Positions 33,056 through 46,204 of a stretch of 64,000 nucleotides of DNA are shown here, in pieces. The stretch spans positions 496,001 to 560,000 of the forward strand of contig JAVTVJ010001136.1 in the NCBI GenBank assembly GCA_034509425.1. Reading direction: 5' to 3'. How positions within the stretch are numbered: the stretch's first letter is position 1; each line of letters begins with the position of its first letter. Under the pieces are notes generated by a model. The model saw only the letters and a program-made list of their open reading frames with translations, made no database searches and had not been told where the DNA came from. The position numbers were made by a program, and so were the translations under genes. Source of the DNA: Eopsaltria australis. Taxonomy: Eukaryota > Chordata > Aves > Passeriformes > Petroicidae.

Positions 33056-34815
33056 AAACCCCAGACATACCTAACCCCAAACTGGATAAACAGGCCATGT
33101 GAAAGTGTGTTTTTGCCACAGCTGCACAGCTCCTCCTCTTTGTTTGCTTGCCCTTCCACTCATCATCACATCTTGACTGTGGCAGAGTTGGGAACAGAAC
33201 CCAAGTCTCCCAAATCCCAGACCAGTGCCTAAACCACCACATCCTTCCTGCTGAATCACACTGCAGGACTGTTTATCAGGAAGGAAATTCCCCCTCGAGA
33301 GCATTCACTCCGAGTGTGCTGGTGGAACACAAATGCTTAGAAAAACACAAACAGAGGGGCAATAGCAACAAGTGACTGAAGTCCCTGTGCTGGCTGGAGG
33401 CACAGCAGCACCTCGGGTTTGTTGTGGAGCAGTGGAAGTGAGACCCCATGGAGCAGGACATGACACAGAACAAGCAGTGCATCCAGATGGCCTCCCAGGA
33501 ACAGTCTCCTGCTCTGCACAGATGGCTCTGGAAGTCTCTCCCCGACATTTAGCACAAGGTGTGCATCTCTCAGGGCCATTCAAAAGGTTTGGATTCTCAG
33601 CAGGCACTGGGAAGGTCATCTTTGGGAGCAAAGCTGCCAGGTGCAAGCAGCTGTGGATGTGATCCAGAGGGTCAGAATTAACCTCAACGTGTTGTGCAAG
33701 CAAAGGGCCCTCACTTTCTTTAAGGTCGTTAGCTCCAAAATAAAAAAAGAGCAGGGTGTTTATGAAGGGAAGATACCAAAATGGAACAAATATGTTTTAG
33801 CCTAAACACAGGTTACCCCATTGGTCTCCTAGAAAAGAAAAAAACGGCTATAATTCATCCACGATCTGTCGAAAAACACAGACCCACTGAAATGGCAGAT
33901 TCATGGTCCAGGACTCTGCTCAGCAGTTGGGCAAAGGGGAAGAATTTCCCCATTCACAAGCAGTGGCTTTCCAGGTTGTGTCCCGTGGGACCCCACCACA
34001 GTAACCAACAAAGGCTTGGGCAGATGGCACAGCTTGGACTGGATCTCAGGACACTCCCTTTAAATGTCATTGTATGGGAATTCCAGCAGGACCCGAGGAC
34101 TCCTGGGGAGGGGAACCAAAGCCTTCCTCTCAGCAGCATCCTGGAGTCACACCTGTATCAAGAGCAGCTCTAACAAGCCCTGAGATGGGGCTTCTACTAC
34201 AGTAGAAGTTTCTCACTAGAAGACACTTTGAGGCATTTCCATTCCTTTGAACAGTGAAAAAAGTCACAGTTTCTCCTCAGGGCTTCTTTGGACCTTGTCG
34301 TGATCTGAAATCTCTCAAGCCTCACTTTTGACATCATATAAGAGTAATTCAGGAATTAACATGAAATGTAATTCCGTTGTTCTCCACTCAAAATGCTATT
34401 CTCTCAATCCTTGCCTGCTATTTTTGGGGTCAGAATCCAGTTTGTAGCTTTTTCCATTAGGTCTAAATCAAGTGTATCCAGAGGGAGAAGATAACTGCAC
34501 GTGCTCAGTCCTGCAGGATGCTGTGATCAGTGTGCAGAGGTGGCTGATGGCCCACAAGAAGGCAAGTACTGGTATGGGAGTCTCCTGCTTGGTTCAGAGA
34601 ATTCCCAGCATGGAAACCAAGCATGGAGCAGTGAAAGGAAAAGGCTTTTGCAAAGAGCTGCCAAACTGTTTCTCCAAGGACCGCTGGCTGTTCTCCAGAG
34701 CAGGTGTGGTCACTGTCAAGCTCTTGATTTGGGGCTGGTGCTGTGCAGGACTGTTTTGCTTTATATTCCAGCCAAATGAGCTAAGGGTGCACACAGCCTG
34801 ACTAACACAGTGCTG
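33056..34815. other. Unique non-coding sequence
   Basis: I see no gene or mobile element that I can support here. The GC-rich frames at 33.3-33.7 kb on both strands overlap each other and lack recognisable features. Confidence 0.55.
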
Positions 34816-34822
34816 AGGCTGG

Positions 34823-35131
34823 AGGGATGAATGGATGGATGATGGATGGATGGATGGATGGAGGGATGGATGATGCATGGATGGATTAGTGGATGGATGG
34901 ATGGATGGATGGATGGATGATGAATGGATGATGGATGGATGGATGATGGATGGATGGATGGATGGATGGATGGAGGGATGGATGATGCATGGATGGATTA
35001 GTGGATGGATGGATGGATGGATGGATGATGAATGGATGGATGGATGGATGGATGAATGGATGATGGATGGATGGATGGATGATGGATGGATGATGGATGG
35101 ATGATGGATGGATGGATGATGGATGGATGGA
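34823..35131. repeat. (GATG)n array with 112-bp higher-order unit
   Basis: About 310 bp of GGAT/GATG tetranucleotides mixed with GATGATG, GAATGGAT and GGAGGGATG variants. A distinctive block (GAGGGATGGATGATGCATGG then ATGGATTAGTGG) occurs at 34861 and again at 34973, exactly 112 bp apart, so part of the array expanded as a longer unit. ORFs through it encode Met-Asp-Gly-Trp or Ile-His-Pro-Ser repeats and are not genes. Confidence 0.97.
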
Positions 35132-35468
35132 CAATTTCTGACACCTGCCCTGCCTGCAGCTCACACCTGTCCCAGGGGCAAAGCAACCCTCAAGTGGATG
35201 GGGATGGTGTGAACAGAGCTCCCATTCTGCTTCCTCAGTAACAGCTGAGGCCACAGCCACCGCCAGACAGGGAACTGGGGGCCACTGGTTTCCTTCTGAG
35301 TGATTTCAGTTCAAGCAGAGCCATTGCTGGGCTGGAGTGAACAAGGGGCTCCTGACTCGTGCTGTGAAAAGCAGGAAGTCTCCCTCCTGACAGACTGTTA
35401 ACCCCCCATGGGATCAGCTCTGTGTTGGTATCTCAGGCTCTGCCTGAGCTGGTGCTCCCCATAACGCT
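35132..35468. other. Unique spacer between two arrays
   Basis: About 340 bp with no gene or repeat that I recognise, lying between the (GATG)n array and the 38-bp minisatellite. Confidence 0.6.
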
Positions 35469-35890
35469 CAGAAACGTGGTGCCCAGGTGCGCTCTCCGGT
35501 GCCATTCCCCGGTGCCGTTCCCCAGCGCCGATCCCAGGTGCCATTCCCAGGTGCTGTTCCCAGATGCAGTGCCGTTCCCAGGTGCACTCCCGGTGCCATT
35601 CAAAGATGCGCTCCCTGGTGCCGTTCCCCGGTGCCATTCCCAGGTGCGCTCCCTGGTGCCGTTCCCCGGTGCCATTCCCAGATGCGCTCCCCGGTGCCGT
35701 TCCCCGGTGCCATTCCCAGATGCGCTCCCTGGTGCCGTTCCCCGGTGCCATTCCCAGACGCGCTCCCCGGTGCCGTTCCCCGGTGCCGTTCCCAGGTGCG
35801 CTCCGTGCGCGGGGCGCGGAGCAGCCGCGGGGCTCTGGCACCCTCTGGTGACAAACCCGCGCCGGGCCGGGCTCCCTTAGCCGCATGAAC
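35460..35890. promoter_or_regulatory. CpG-rich block over minisatellite and flank
   Basis: CpG is common here against a CpG-poor background, partly because the 38-bp unit carries CpGs, but also in the non-repetitive end (GCGCGGGGCGCGGAGCAGCC). It may be a small CpG island or simply a GC-rich tandem array. No transcript start is evident. Confidence 0.35.
35480..35802. repeat. GC-rich 38-bp minisatellite
   Basis: About eight copies of a 38-bp unit built from three 12-13-bp sub-units: GGTGCCATTCCCA, GGTGCGCTCCCT and GGTGCCGTTCCCC. The word GCCATTCCC recurs at 35633, 35671 and 35709, fixing the period at 38 bp; left copies are more diverged. The array is CpG-rich and merges on its right into a CpG-dense unique stretch (35803-35880). 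Confidence 0.95.
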
Positions 35891-38800
35891 AGCCCTAAGG
35901 TATTAATGTTTTATCTGTTTGCTGCGATATTTCTGTAAGATGACACTGATCACAGCAGGTCCTTCCGCCCCGGGTGTGCTCTGGAAACCGTGCACAGCCC
36001 GCACAGGGACCACTCTGCTCTCCTGGCTCCCGGGTCACCTAAATCCCCTGGGTTACCCAAAACCCCTGGGATTTATCGTCCTTTCCACCTCCCAGTACTA
36101 TCCTGCTTCCTGCAGGCAGCATCGATCCTCTCCCTTATTTCTGAAAGGTTTGTACCTGGGAGAGGTCCCCACCTGAAGGAATCATCCCTGGAAGGAAACT
36201 GTCCAAACCCTTCCAGTCCCACCCTTCTGATGCAAGATTCCCCCAGCAGTCTCCACACCACCCGTGTCACACAGTAGCTGTGACCCCTCCCTTTCTCTGA
36301 GCACAGCACAGGAGCTGTGGCAGAGGAAGTCGGAGCTGTGTCTGGCAGGGGGACTCTGTGCCACCCCCTCCACCAGGGCAACCTGGCACCGAGGAAGGGC
36401 AGGGAGGTGACCACACACACCTTGGCCATGTGGTACTTTGATTAAAGTACCTTTTTTCCCCTCTTCTTCTTCAAAAGAAGAATTTTTAATAGTGCTGAGC
36501 TTTCCTTCTCCCTAGGATTTTGCTTGAATACCTCCAGATGTAGATGTAACACTAAACAAAAAGCTTTTACAGGATGGATGAGTAGTTTTAGAAATCTACT
36601 AATTTTTCTCCATCTTTATCCGCTTCTCTCTCTGATCTCCCTTTCCATTCACTCACAGGAGCTGAAGCTCCACTGTGTGGGTTTCTCCTTGATCACTTTC
36701 ACTCCAGACCATGTCTAACTGTGAATCAAAGCAGAATAATCCAAGGATTTCCTCTCAAATCACCATTTCCTCTGTTTTCCCTGTTACTAGCAAATCCCTC
36801 AGATCCCAACTGTCTGCAGCTCCTCATCTTCCGCCCTGGCCAGGAGTTGCTCAGCAGCCGGAGCAGAGCCCTGCAGCCTGCACAAGTCCCAGGCCACCCT
36901 CAGGGGCACGGGCAGCTCCTTTGCCTCTCCCAGAGACACTGCTACTATGCCTTGGAAACCTCTGCCAGAATCCAGAAGTTCCACAAGCTATTGGCATTTT
37001 CACTTCCAGGCTCTTGACATGTTTAACTCAGATTTCCCTCAGAGCTTTTTCTCCCCAAGATCTGATATATTGGGTCAACAATGAGCAGCTACTTGTTCTA
37101 GTAAGTTTTGCCTCTTATTTAATTTGTTTGCCTTTTTCCTACATCATTGCCCATGAGTCCTGCCCTGTCCTGCAGGGAGTATCCTCGTTATTGATGGCAG
37201 CAAGGAGAGGAGTGCTGGAGGGCAGGGAGGGTGGCCAGGCAGGAGCTGCAGCTCAGATCAGCTGCAACATCTGGTGATGGCTGAACAGCTGGAGGAAACA
37301 GCGGCTTTGTTGCGGCTGAAGATCCTGACTGCTGCTTGGAATATAAACTTAAGGGATGACTGATTGCTGGTCTGAGACCTTGACCAGTAGCTCTCGTTAC
37401 AAGATTCATGCCTTACAATGCACTGGTGGCTTTGTTTCCTTACCCTCTGGACAGAGCGCTATACTGAGCAATTCCACCTGCTGGCACCTGAGGGACTGAC
37501 ACCATTGCAATGTCCCTGCTCTCTCTGGTTCTTCCTGAACAAGTTTCATTTCACTGTCATCACCAGATGACCTCAAGGTCAATCAAGGCTGCTTATCAAA
37601 TTCAATTAAGTCTTTGTCAAGCACAAAGCCAGTAACTGCACCACACTCTCCTTGTACACTTCCTCACACTCCCAGCAAGAGAAACAACATTCTGCTGGAG
37701 TGCAGGAATAGTGTCCAATCCCACAAGGTCAGGACAAAACCAAGTCACATTATTTACCACACACTGGGCACTGACTTTCTATCTCGTCCCAAGCCATGTC
37801 AGTGTTATCCCCACCATGCCTGATAAGAAATTGCTTTCAAAACGTCTTCATGGGTAGTTGTTCCTCATACTTTACATCCTGAACAAGCTTAGAGACCTTC
37901 TAAGCTCAGATCGAGAGATCTTCTCTAAACTTATTCAGGAGGTAAAGAGGTAGGGAAGAAGCAGGCTCTGAATGCAGTGATTGATTAAACCACTAGTGGG
38001 ATTAACAAGGTCATCTTTGGTGGCATAAATGGCTTTTACAAGGGATGTTGGTTTGTAATCAAGTTTGTAGAAGATGATACTGTAAATAAGGAGAGTCTTG
38101 AAGCTGCAGTTTTGTTCTCCTGGCAGCACTCCTGGAAGGCCAGCATAGAGAAACCACTCCTGAAACTCCTGGGTAGGGAGCCAGGTTTTTCCACATGTCT
38201 GGAAGATGGGTCTCCAGCAGCCTCCTCCTCGCCCTTCTGTTCTCTTTACCCTGCAGCCTCCTCCTGCCTCACCCCCAACACCTGGGTCAGCCTGGGGAAC
38301 ATAGCTCTCCAGTTCAAAGGCTCAGGTTAATTTTCACAAGTGTTTTGAGCAGTGACACATACAGTCACTGTGAAACATCTGCTCAGATCAGGAGATCTCA
38401 GTAGCTACAGACGTCTACACCACTGTCTTCAGAAGTTGAGAAAAATGTGGCCTTACCCAGCTTTTGGACAGTTCTGCATCCATAAACAACATTATTAACC
38501 TAAAAGGCATGTGTTTTCTCAGGATGATTTATTAGCTGTAGTTAGAGTTGCAATTATCATGGTCTGATTTTTCGGAAAGTACTACAGTTTATGCATAGTT
38601 TTAACCACCTTTTGAAAAACCTTTAAGTAGTGATAAATTGATCCATAAAATTATACAAATGTCAGAACCAACATATTATTCTCCTTTAGGCATGGGCAGG
38701 GATATCTGATTTTTTGCTGCCAAATGATTTGGCATCTGAACAACTGGCAACAAATTCAAAGTGAAACAGCAAAACTGTGGGCAACCACTGGAAAGATTGG

Positions 38801-40540
38801 GATTCCTCCCCTTTGCATTTGGACATGAAATACCGTGTCTGCTCTGGGATGTTCTAACCTAATTCACTTGTTCACAGGGCAGCAAGGCAGCTCCATCAGA
38901 TATTTGTATCTGCTCTGCTCTGTCACGAAGCCACGAGCACCTCTGCTGCAAAGCAGGACAAACACACAAGTCCTTACTCGATCAAAGGAACCAGTGGAGA
39001 GAGATCTCACCCTGAGGTTCTCTCTTGCCTCACTCCCTACTTGGAGTCTGCAGATGCCTACCAGAGACTGCACGGGCTGGGAAGCAAACTGTAAAGCTCT
39101 AAAGTCCCTGTTCAGCTCCCCTGGGGCGTTAAGCCCCACACTGAGGGGTAAAGAACGAGCAGAAAGAGTCCCCAAGAGCCATGTCTGTGCCCTTATAATG
39201 TCTTTGCACTTCCAATGTTTGTACATTTTAATTAACCCAGAGACAGGCTGGTTTTATACAGATTATTTTATTGAGAGTTGGGACACACTTGCAGCCCTCT
39301 AAGACAGGAGCACTAAGAACACTAAGAGAACAAATCCTAGTGTCTTAGAGGGAGGAATTCTGCCCTCAGCTTCCATCTCTCCCTCACTGTGCCTGCTGCT
39401 GAGGGCACTGCTATCCCTGCCCGGAGCTGACACATGGCACAGCCTCCCCACTCTGCCCCACTCACACACAAAGAGGGAGCTGGCAACAGCCAGATCAATA
39501 ACTGGAAGCCACAATGACGGTCTGTACCCAACGCTGGACATTTAATCCTGATGCACAACCCCCCTGTGAATTTAAAACACTTCCTCCAGCCCCTCTCTGG
39601 CTGTGGTCAAACAGCTGATGACACACACTCTGATAAAGCATCAGGGTTTCTGCTGGGGCCACAGAACACTACAAAGCATGAAAAGCCTCCAAGAAAAAAA
39701 AAAACCAACAGGAGGCTTTAACCTTAAAAAATAATACAGACACTAAGTGGCTTCTAATGTTGGCTTAAAAGTAAGACACAGCAACAGAACATTTTAGGTA
39801 GACTCCATTTTAAAAAATTGCATTTTCTACAACATTATTTCTTATTACCCAGGATGTGTTGTGTGTAATTATTTGTCAGTATTAGGATACAAAGGCAAAT
39901 GCCAATTTAAATCCAAGCAAACCATTGCAAGTTCAGCAGGATGTTAAACATAAATATTTCATGGCTAAGCTGGAACACTTTCTGAAGTATTGAATATTGA
40001 TTTAAATTCTGTATACCCCTTGCTTTTGAGGAGTTACACAGATGAGAATCAATACCAACACCAACATTAAAATGTACTACTTAAATTCACTCTCTACGCA
40101 TTTCTTCTGTATCTCAAATTGGATTTTACGGTCAAATTCAGAAGCAAGGTGAAGCCAGTGTAACACTGTACCCACAGCCACTGCACACACTTGGAATTCC
40201 ACTGCTTCACACCCACTTGCCTATGCTTAATTAATTACCTCTTTAGACATGTTCTCATTCTGGTTCAGTTCAGAGTCTGTGGAATTCAACCTGACAACGC
40301 TTGTCACAGATTAAAAATTAAGAAGAAAGGAGTAAGGGAAAAGCTATAACAGATAAGAGGACTAGTAATACCAGAATATACACACAAAAAATACGTGCTT
40401 CCAAGTGTAACTCACATTGCCTCCCTCTTTCTGAATGCTCAAAATTAGTTCACAGGCAGCTAAATTATAATTGTGCTTCTCAGATAACAGGAACCCAATT
40501 TAATATGCTCAAAATAAGCAGCTCTGGGACTTGGAACAGA
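35891..40540. other. Unique non-coding sequence (4.6 kb)
   Basis: No gene, RNA or clear mobile element. An everted nuclear-receptor half-site pair lies at 37568-37581. The sequence from 39.7 to 40.5 kb is AT-rich and repeat-free, with homeodomain-like TTAATTAATTA words, and leads into the CpG-rich block. Confidence 0.55.
37568..37581. promoter_or_regulatory. Candidate nuclear-receptor element
   Basis: The sequence TGACCTCAAGGTCA contains two AGGTCA half-sites arranged back to back with a 2-bp gap. It also includes the extended half-site TCAAGGTCA preferred by monomeric orphan receptors of the ERR and SF-1/LRH-1 type. This is a motif match only. Confidence 0.3.
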
Positions 40541-40779
40541 GCTCTGGAGACCTCCGGCGCTCTTCGGGAGAAAGCAAAAGCCCGGGGCTCTCAGGGAGGA
40601 CGTGCCTGCTGTACTAAAAGGCAGATGCCTTCAGAGCACTGTATGCTCAGTCATCTCTTTATCAAACCCTTAACTAATTAAACAATCCTCTTGTCAAAGA
40701 GGACAGTCATTGTTTGTGTGACCGATGCCCTGTAAACATAATGGGATAATCTGCCTTTCTCCTTTTTCTCCCCCTCAAT

Positions 40780-40985
40780 TCTCGCGAACAGCTGGGGGAT
40801 GCGCTGCCCGCCCGCCGGGAAGCCCCGGCTCATCTGTCACTGCCCCGCTCGCGGCCGCACGCAGCATCAGAAGCCAAGCTTGGGACAATGACGCCTCAGA
40901 CACTCCAACAATCCATCTGATCCTGTGCCATCCGAGAGTCCCCGGCCGCGGCAGGGCTGGGCAAACAATCGGGGGGGGAAAGAAG
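40780..40985. promoter_or_regulatory. CpG-rich block with TCTCGCGA motif
   Basis: About 200 bp of non-repetitive, CpG-dense DNA in a CpG-poor neighbourhood. It contains TTCTCGCGAACAG, close to the TCTCGCGAGA core-promoter element, and GCTCGCGGCCGCACG. It is flanked by AT-rich unique sequence. It could be a promoter, for example a distal EXD3 first exon, or an orphan CpG island; no exon or TATA box was identified. Confidence 0.4.
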
Positions 40986-43900
40986 GGATTCCTGGATAGA
41001 ACTGACAGTTAAAACTGTATTGATCTACAACGGCAAACAATGCTCCAGCAAAAGCATTTCCAGCAGCCTCCTTTGACTTGGTCCCGGGGAAGAAAGAGTC
41101 TGCAAACACCAAAGCTTTGGTCAGATGGCACCAGGCTTGCTGTCACATCTGCACAGCTACAGCAGCAAAAGCTGCTCTTCAGGTGCTGGAAGCTCAGCAA
41201 GTGCCACATTCAGAGGTGGCTGCAGCCCTGGGTACCCGAGGGAACAGCTCAGTTCACAGTAACCCTGTCTGTGGATGGATCATGACCAACAGCAGTTACA
41301 GAGGGCAGCTGTTTTCTCGTGTGAAATGAGGACAGTGTTTCAGCAGGTTGCAAAATCCGAAGGTCTGCCCCTCTCTGTACTCCTCATGTGGGGGATGATG
41401 TCTTGCCCCTGTCAGCAGAGCTGCATAGCACTGTCACCCCAGGGATAATCAGGACAAAAACCATTACCTGTCCCAGCCCTCCTTCACCAAAGTCTCTTAC
41501 TTTTCCTACTTACGCCACCATCTTCCCGCAGCCCTACCTTGGACCAGCTACCAGTTGGCTTAAAGCTCCTCCAGAGGAGACACAACAGTGCTGTGCCCTG
41601 TGCTCAGGAGGGAAGGAAACCCAGGAGATAGCATGTACAATGCAAAGTCTTTCTTTTTGCACCTCATCTAGGCCACAGCAGTGAAAAAAATAATGCAAAA
41701 CTGCTCTATTTTTAACCTACCCCCAAGAGAGACTTCACAGAGCCATGCTCAAATCTGAACAAGTTCCTCATCTCAATCCAAGTTAAACTCAGCAAGTGTA
41801 AAGCAAACATCCCAAATGGAATATATCAAAGCCAAAATGATGTTATCCTAGCAAAATTGCAACATTTTCCATATCTGTAACCAAAAAAATAGCAATATCA
41901 GCCTTAATGCTCTTTTTCTTGCTCTCTCCCTTATTTGTTTTCTCCCTCTCCACTTCATCACTGCAGCCAAGTTTTAAACAATATCCATGAAAATAGCAGC
42001 TTTCAATCTGTTCCTGGAGCAGCCAAGTTAATGAGGCCACGCGGCATCCCAGGGCACTGTGGAGGGAAGGGCTCACACTGCTTGTTACTGCAGCCTGTGC
42101 TGCTCTCAAAAAATGTAAAACCTTTCAAACTGGCGAGCGCTTCCCTCTCCTTCTCCCCTGGTCTCCAAGTAAGAGGGAGTTCAGACTTCCAGAAACATAC
42201 TGTGGAAAGAATGAAGCACTTCTGGAAAAAATGAAAGACTGGTTGGCCTTTTTAAATTTAAAGATTTACAAATCAATGCAAATCTTCTTCAAAAAAGAAA
42301 AAAAGAAAAGCCAGCAGAACACTCCTGTGAGCTCTACCACAGCAATGAGAGAGTTGTAGAAACAAGTACCTGTTTTTCCTGACCTACATTTGCAGGCTGG
42401 CAGGAAATCAGAGTTTGTGTCAAATTACAGCAGATTTTGAACAGACTTGTATGTGCTCTCCAATCTCAGCTATTAAATCTGTTTGGGCCCAGGGAGTGCA
42501 TGTTTGGTATGAAAGGAGCCACTTTCTACACTGAGTATTACGTGAATACAGGCAGGTTGTCTTTTGGTTGTAACACAAAAAATGTGAATGGATTTGCCAT
42601 AGGAGTTGGTTCAACTGGAGACATTTTCCTTTCCTTGAACTGCTCCATACATTCTCTCCTATATTTATCATAAATGCCATGTGGTTAAGCAGACACAACC
42701 ACAAAAAGCCAACGTGGAGCTTTGTCCCGAGGCCCGGCTGTGGAATGGCGTGGGCTGATGCTGGGCAAACAACAGCACCCAGCAACAGCATCTGGGGCTG
42801 AGGAGTGACAGGGACCCAGAGCCAGGACAGACAGGTCAGCCCCAGGACAGGCTCTCACCTGCACCACTCCTCACCCCAGCACAGGCAGCAGTCCCTCAGA
42901 CTGCTGTTCTCTGAGTGGGGTTGTGCTTTATCTGCTTGAGAGCACAGTCTGTTCCTGCATTTGTAGTTTCAGAAGGGGTCCTGCCCATGCCAATGGAAAG
43001 GGCTGCAGAAGTGGGAAGGTGACACAGCACCAAACTCAGCCTTGGAAATAAACCCCATCTTTCTCTTACAGCAGGAGAATTTTTTCCACTCAAGACCACT
43101 GAAGCTACTGCAGGGAGCTGGGAAATGAGGCTGCTACTGATCTTCACGTTTGGTATTATTGCCAGGCCCTTATTCCTTTGCCACAATAGCCACTCATGAC
43201 CTGTGCCATGAATCAGGCTCTGCAGTGATGATGGTGAGCTCTTCCTGCTTCCAACTGGTTTAAAGAACACAGCAGGAAAAGAAGGCCAAGTAATCCAGAT
43301 TTTCCAAATATCCAGGAAAGACCAAACCCTGTGGAATGCAAAGGAATGGACACCTCAGCCAGTTACATGAACCCCCATCTGCACTGATCTGGTTTAACAT
43401 AAGCTTGCAAAAACTGTGTGATGGAAACACATTGAAAGATTCTTCTATTTTCATGCCCATTTTCAGATCTCTGTTGTTTCACAATGTCCATATTTCACTA
43501 AAATTAAAATCACTGCATTGCAAAACACATTCAAGACAAAAGTTTCAATTAAGCCTTTTAAAAGATGTTTTTCACAATCGTGGCAGAAATTCTTTAAAAC
43601 TGCATCTTCCCCAGGCCAAGTCAAACGTGCCCAAAGAGGCTGCAAACCCCCAGGAATGCACTGAGAGCAGAATTCCCACCTCTTCACATCCATGTGAACA
43701 GGAATTACCTATACTAACCAGCCCGAGGCTAAAATCTCCATGGTACCCTGCTGAATTTCAGTCCCAGGCTGACATAAAGCAAAGGAGCCAGATATCCATT
43801 AGCAGGAATCTGAACAGCCCTGTGTTTTGGGGACTGATGATTTTGCTTATGTTTTTTGATTTATACCTCATGACTGCAAAACTAATGAGATTCTAATGAA

Positions 43901-45045
43901 AAGTGGGACTTTATTCATTTGGGTTCCCCCAGGAGGTTCCGTTGATTTCCAACAAGCACGCTACTCATTAAAACAGGAGGTGATGGTTTTAAGAAGCCGA
44001 AACATTAAACTGTTCCCAAATGTGCATGGTCTGAAATGACACAGTGATTTCTGTAGTTGACAGTTTTACTGCTTTTATCTACATTATTTTGTTCAGATAG
44101 ATTTTTTTTTAACTGGTGACTTCTAAATAAATAACAAACATCTAATCTGTGTATCAAGCAATGTAATTATTTTTAATAATTATTTTTTACAAAGTCAACC
44201 TTCTGCATACTTGCTTCTTCCCTGCCCTAAACAAATCAAATATAAATAATGACTGAAATATAAAACTGTTTCCAACTGTTTTTTAAAAACTGAATAGTAC
44301 TTAATATTGAGAAACTAAGTAGGAGCACAGATCTTTAAAAATATGTATCTGTATAGTTCTCCTTACTGAAAAAGCTGGATTCACAACTCAGCTATCAGAT
44401 ACTGACAAAGTGCACTCACGAAATCCCAGCATCAGGTGAAGGACCCCTCTGAAAATCCCTTCATTGGTGACATGAAGGTCTGTAGCACAGAGGTTAAGCT
44501 GCACACCTCTAAAGCTCTCTGGAATAATTGTTCCTCAGCCATTCACCTCCCATCTCTGATCCTGAGGGGCCTCATGGAATCTATACGGAACCAGGAGTGC
44601 TTTGCATCACTGCCTGCCATGGCCAGTGCAGCTCGGAGAGTGCAGTGCTCCCATCCCGCCTACACCAGGGCCATGAGAAATGAAACATTGAACCAGAGCC
44701 TTTAAAAAAGCATTTCAATTAGGAAATGAGGTCTGTGAACATGGAGCATTGGAACTGCCCTGTTCATCATGGCCAAAGCAGTGGGCCCACCAGTTACTGG
44801 AGGCAGGGACTCCAAATTGGCAGTGTTGGCTTTCCAGCATCCCATTAACCCCTGAGTGCTCCAGACACAAACCAGAAATGCAACAACTACAAATTAGGGA
44901 GGGACAAATTTAATAGTTCATTCATGAAAGGACATTCAGTTCCTGCCTCATGGCTATATTGCAGGACCCAAATGTAAAAGACTTTGATTCCAGAGGGAAG
45001 CTTCTCTAGAGTTTAGTTTTGACCAGTCCCTGCCTTCCAGTTTCT
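40986..45045. other. Unique non-coding sequence (4 kb)
   Basis: No supportable gene. The part at 44.08-44.35 kb is strongly AT-rich, with T-runs and TTTTTAATAATTATTTTTTA. A donor-like GTGAGT on the minus strand near 44416 follows a four-codon ATG frame and is too short to judge. Confidence 0.55.
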
Positions 45046-45049
45046 TCTG

Positions 45050-45468
45050 GTGTCTCTGACAGAGCCAGGGTGGCAGTGCTGGGGATATTCAGCCTGGAGA
45101 AGAGAAGGCTTCAGGGAGAGCTCAGAGCCCCTTCCAGGGCCTAAAGGGGCTCCAGGAGAGCTGGAGAGGGACTGGGGACAAGGGCTGGAGGGACAGGACA
45201 CAGGGAATGGCTTCCCAGTGCCAGAGGGCAGGGATGGATGGGATATTGGGCAGGAATTGTTCCCTGGGAGGGTGGGGGGCCCTGGCACAGGGTGCCCAGA
45301 GAAGCTGTGGCTGCCCCTGGATCCCTGGCAGTGCCCAAGGCCAGGCTGGACACTGGGGCTTGGAGCAGCCTGGGACAGGGGAAGGTGTCCCTGCCCATGG
45401 CTGGGGTGGCACTGGATGGGCTTTAAGGTCCCTCCCAACCCAAACCGCGGTTCTATGATTCCCTCTCT
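45050..45468 (+). mobile_element. CR1 LINE 3' end, young type
   Basis: Plus-oriented CR1 from AGAGCCAGGGTGGCAGTGC and 'ATTCAGCCTGGAGAAGAGAAGG' through the conserved body to GGTCCCTCCCAACCCAAACC and TTCTATGATTC at the 3' end. It carries the GGGTGGGGGGCCCTGG variant that distinguishes it, with the 47.8-kb copy, from the 13.9- and 20.9-kb copies. Confidence 0.95.
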
Positions 45469-46195
45469 TCTTAAATGCTACAAGTTGGGTACTAAAGCAT
45501 CTGTGTTGTGCAAGCCCTCCACCCAGCAAACAGCATCACCTGGGGGCTTTAGGGGAACAGACAGTTCAATCTGCTAAATCTTAAGTACCATTTTCTTTTT
45601 GGAGACGATAAACAGTTCAGTAAATGATCCTGCAGCATTCACTGAAGATGAATACCCCACAAAGCAAGCACAAGAAAGATAAGTGGTTCCACCCATCTGA
45701 ACAAACATTTCCTCCCAGTCACACCCTCTGCACATAAAAGCAGGAATCTTTCTAAACTCACACTGAAGAATTCCAGTGGAAGGTCACAAACAATAACAAT
45801 GGATAATTAAAACAATAATCAGGCTTAGTAAGACAAAAATTAAAAATAAATTGCTCATCATTTCTTTTCAAACTGCCCAAGCCTCAGCAATAACATGTTT
45901 TGGACAGAAGAGGATTTGAACTTAAAAGATTACAACAAGCTGCTGCTCATCACTGAAAGAAAAGTGTCCCCACTTTTGATGCTGTGGGTTTTCCTGTGGA
46001 GCAAAGGGATTTTCTGGGACAAAGGAGGATACTCTAACAGTCTTGCTGAAGATGTAATAAGCATTTCCTCAGTTTAGGCTCATTGCATTAGAAATCTAAA
46101 TACTGCTTATATCGTACTGCACCATAAATTATTGTGCAGACAAAGCAGCATCCATAAAAAACAATTCTTCAGCATGAAAGCCCAGCTCAAGGCCT
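45469..46195. other. Unique AT-rich sequence
   Basis: About 700 bp between a CR1 and the LTR region. A 60-codon plus-strand frame at 45895-46077 has no recognised homology. Nothing else supported. Confidence 0.5.
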
Positions 46196-46204
46196 TGCCT
46201 ACAT

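Noticed and set aside
34877..35260. ORFs with Met-Asp-Gly-Trp or Ile-His-Pro-Ser repeats
   Set aside because: They are the (GATG)n array read as protein.
35398..35888. ORFs of 130-160 codons with regular Arg/Gly/Trp or Pro/Phe/Gly repeats
   Set aside because: They translate the 38-bp minisatellite; no homology or gene context.
40725..41012. 95-codon plus-strand ORF over the CpG-rich block
   Set aside because: The composition explains the lack of stops; no homologue recognised and no splice context.
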